13,338 nt of DNA from assembly GCA_036500145.1 (NCBI GenBank), contig DASYCO010000031.1, forward strand, positions 1 to 13,338, in the 5' to 3' direction. Below are positions 13,200-13,338 of this stretch, piece after piece (position 1 is the stretch's first letter; every line of letters starts with the position of its first letter). A model generated the notes under the pieces. The model was not told the DNA's origin. It saw only the letters and a program-made list of their open reading frames with translations, and ran no database searches. The DNA comes from CAMAVH01 sp036500145 (GTDB taxonomy: Bacteria; Pseudomonadota; Alphaproteobacteria; SMXQ01). The position numbers were made by a program, and so were the translations under genes.

Positions 13200-13338
13200 A
13201 TGGGTAAGATGATTGATTTGACGGCTGCCGACGGTCACAAGTTCGGGGCCTACCGTGCGGACCCGTCCGGCAAGGCGAAGGGCGCGATCGTGCTGATCCA
13301 GGAGATCTTCGGCGCCAACAAGCACATCCAGAACGTGG
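13200..13338 (+). CDS. Dienelactone hydrolase family protein (partial, C-terminus off the right edge)
   Basis: 46 codons are present. They begin MGKMIDLTAADGHKFGAYR and include GAIVLIQEIFGAN, the classical DLH strand with the Glu in QEIFG that tunes the nucleophilic cysteine. The Cys, Asp and His of the triad lie outside the window. It resembles the start of the complete DLH at 2246 (shared LTAxDGH, GAIV and QE-[IM]-[FY]-G elements), but the two are clearly diverged. AAGGGAGA (13187-13194) is a good ribosome site. The gene follows the permease by 82 nt on the same strand, so it is probably part of the cluster. It would hydrolyse a lactone or ester intermediate, perhaps a ring-cleavage product; the substrate is unknown. 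Confidence 0.88.
   Translation, partial: MGKMIDLTAADGHKFGAYRADPSGKAKGAIVLIQEIFGANKHIQNV

Noticed and set aside
1..13338. tRNA, rRNA, CRISPR, insertion sequence or attachment site
   Set aside because: No cloverleaf, repeat-spacer array, transposase frame or flanking terminal repeats were seen on either strand.

Overview
The window is GC-rich and gene-dense. Codons are strongly GC-biased at third positions, long antisense open frames shadow the real genes, and the gene families are typical of free-living Proteobacteria. An alphaproteobacterium is the best guess, but there is no rRNA, tRNA or marker gene to fix the taxon. No mobile element, tRNA, rRNA or CRISPR array was found.

Left block (1-2075, minus strand): an MBOAT O-acyltransferase of the AlgI type, followed 4 nt later by a membrane-anchored SGNH-like partner that runs off the left edge. 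This is a typical pair for acylating an exported polysaccharide or other surface glycan. A 170-nt divergent intergenic region holds a perfect 10-bp inverted repeat. It separates this pair from a rightward dienelactone hydrolase (DLH) family gene (2246-2938).

Middle block (3137-3889): two small lipoprotein genes of unknown function, closed by three successive GC-rich hairpins. The last is a strong intrinsic terminator.

Right block (4131-13338, plus strand): a LysR-type regulator, then a long co-directional cluster. Its order is a VOC-Rieske [2Fe-2S] fusion protein; a single-module VOC protein; a two-module VOC protein; a periplasmic solute-binding protein with an extra C-terminal domain; an M24-fold (creatinase/Xaa-Pro peptidase superfamily) hydrolase lacking most of the canonical metal ligands; an ABC ATPase; a double-length ABC permease; and a second DLH-family hydrolase cut by the right edge. 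Gaps run from a 1-nt overlap to 82 nt. Several of the wider gaps hold hairpins that could set different expression levels within one transcript.

Inferred job: LysR-controlled import of an organic solute by a complete ABC importer of the ferric/polyamine/thiamine-type clan, then C-C, C-O or C-N bond processing by VOC, Rieske, M24-like and DLH enzymes. The substrate cannot be read from the sequence. The VOC-Rieske fusion, the metal-ligand-depleted M24 protein, the tailed binding protein and a 24-bp perfect in-frame palindrome at the start of the permease gene are the unusual parts. This cluster is the best candidate for an undescribed system here.
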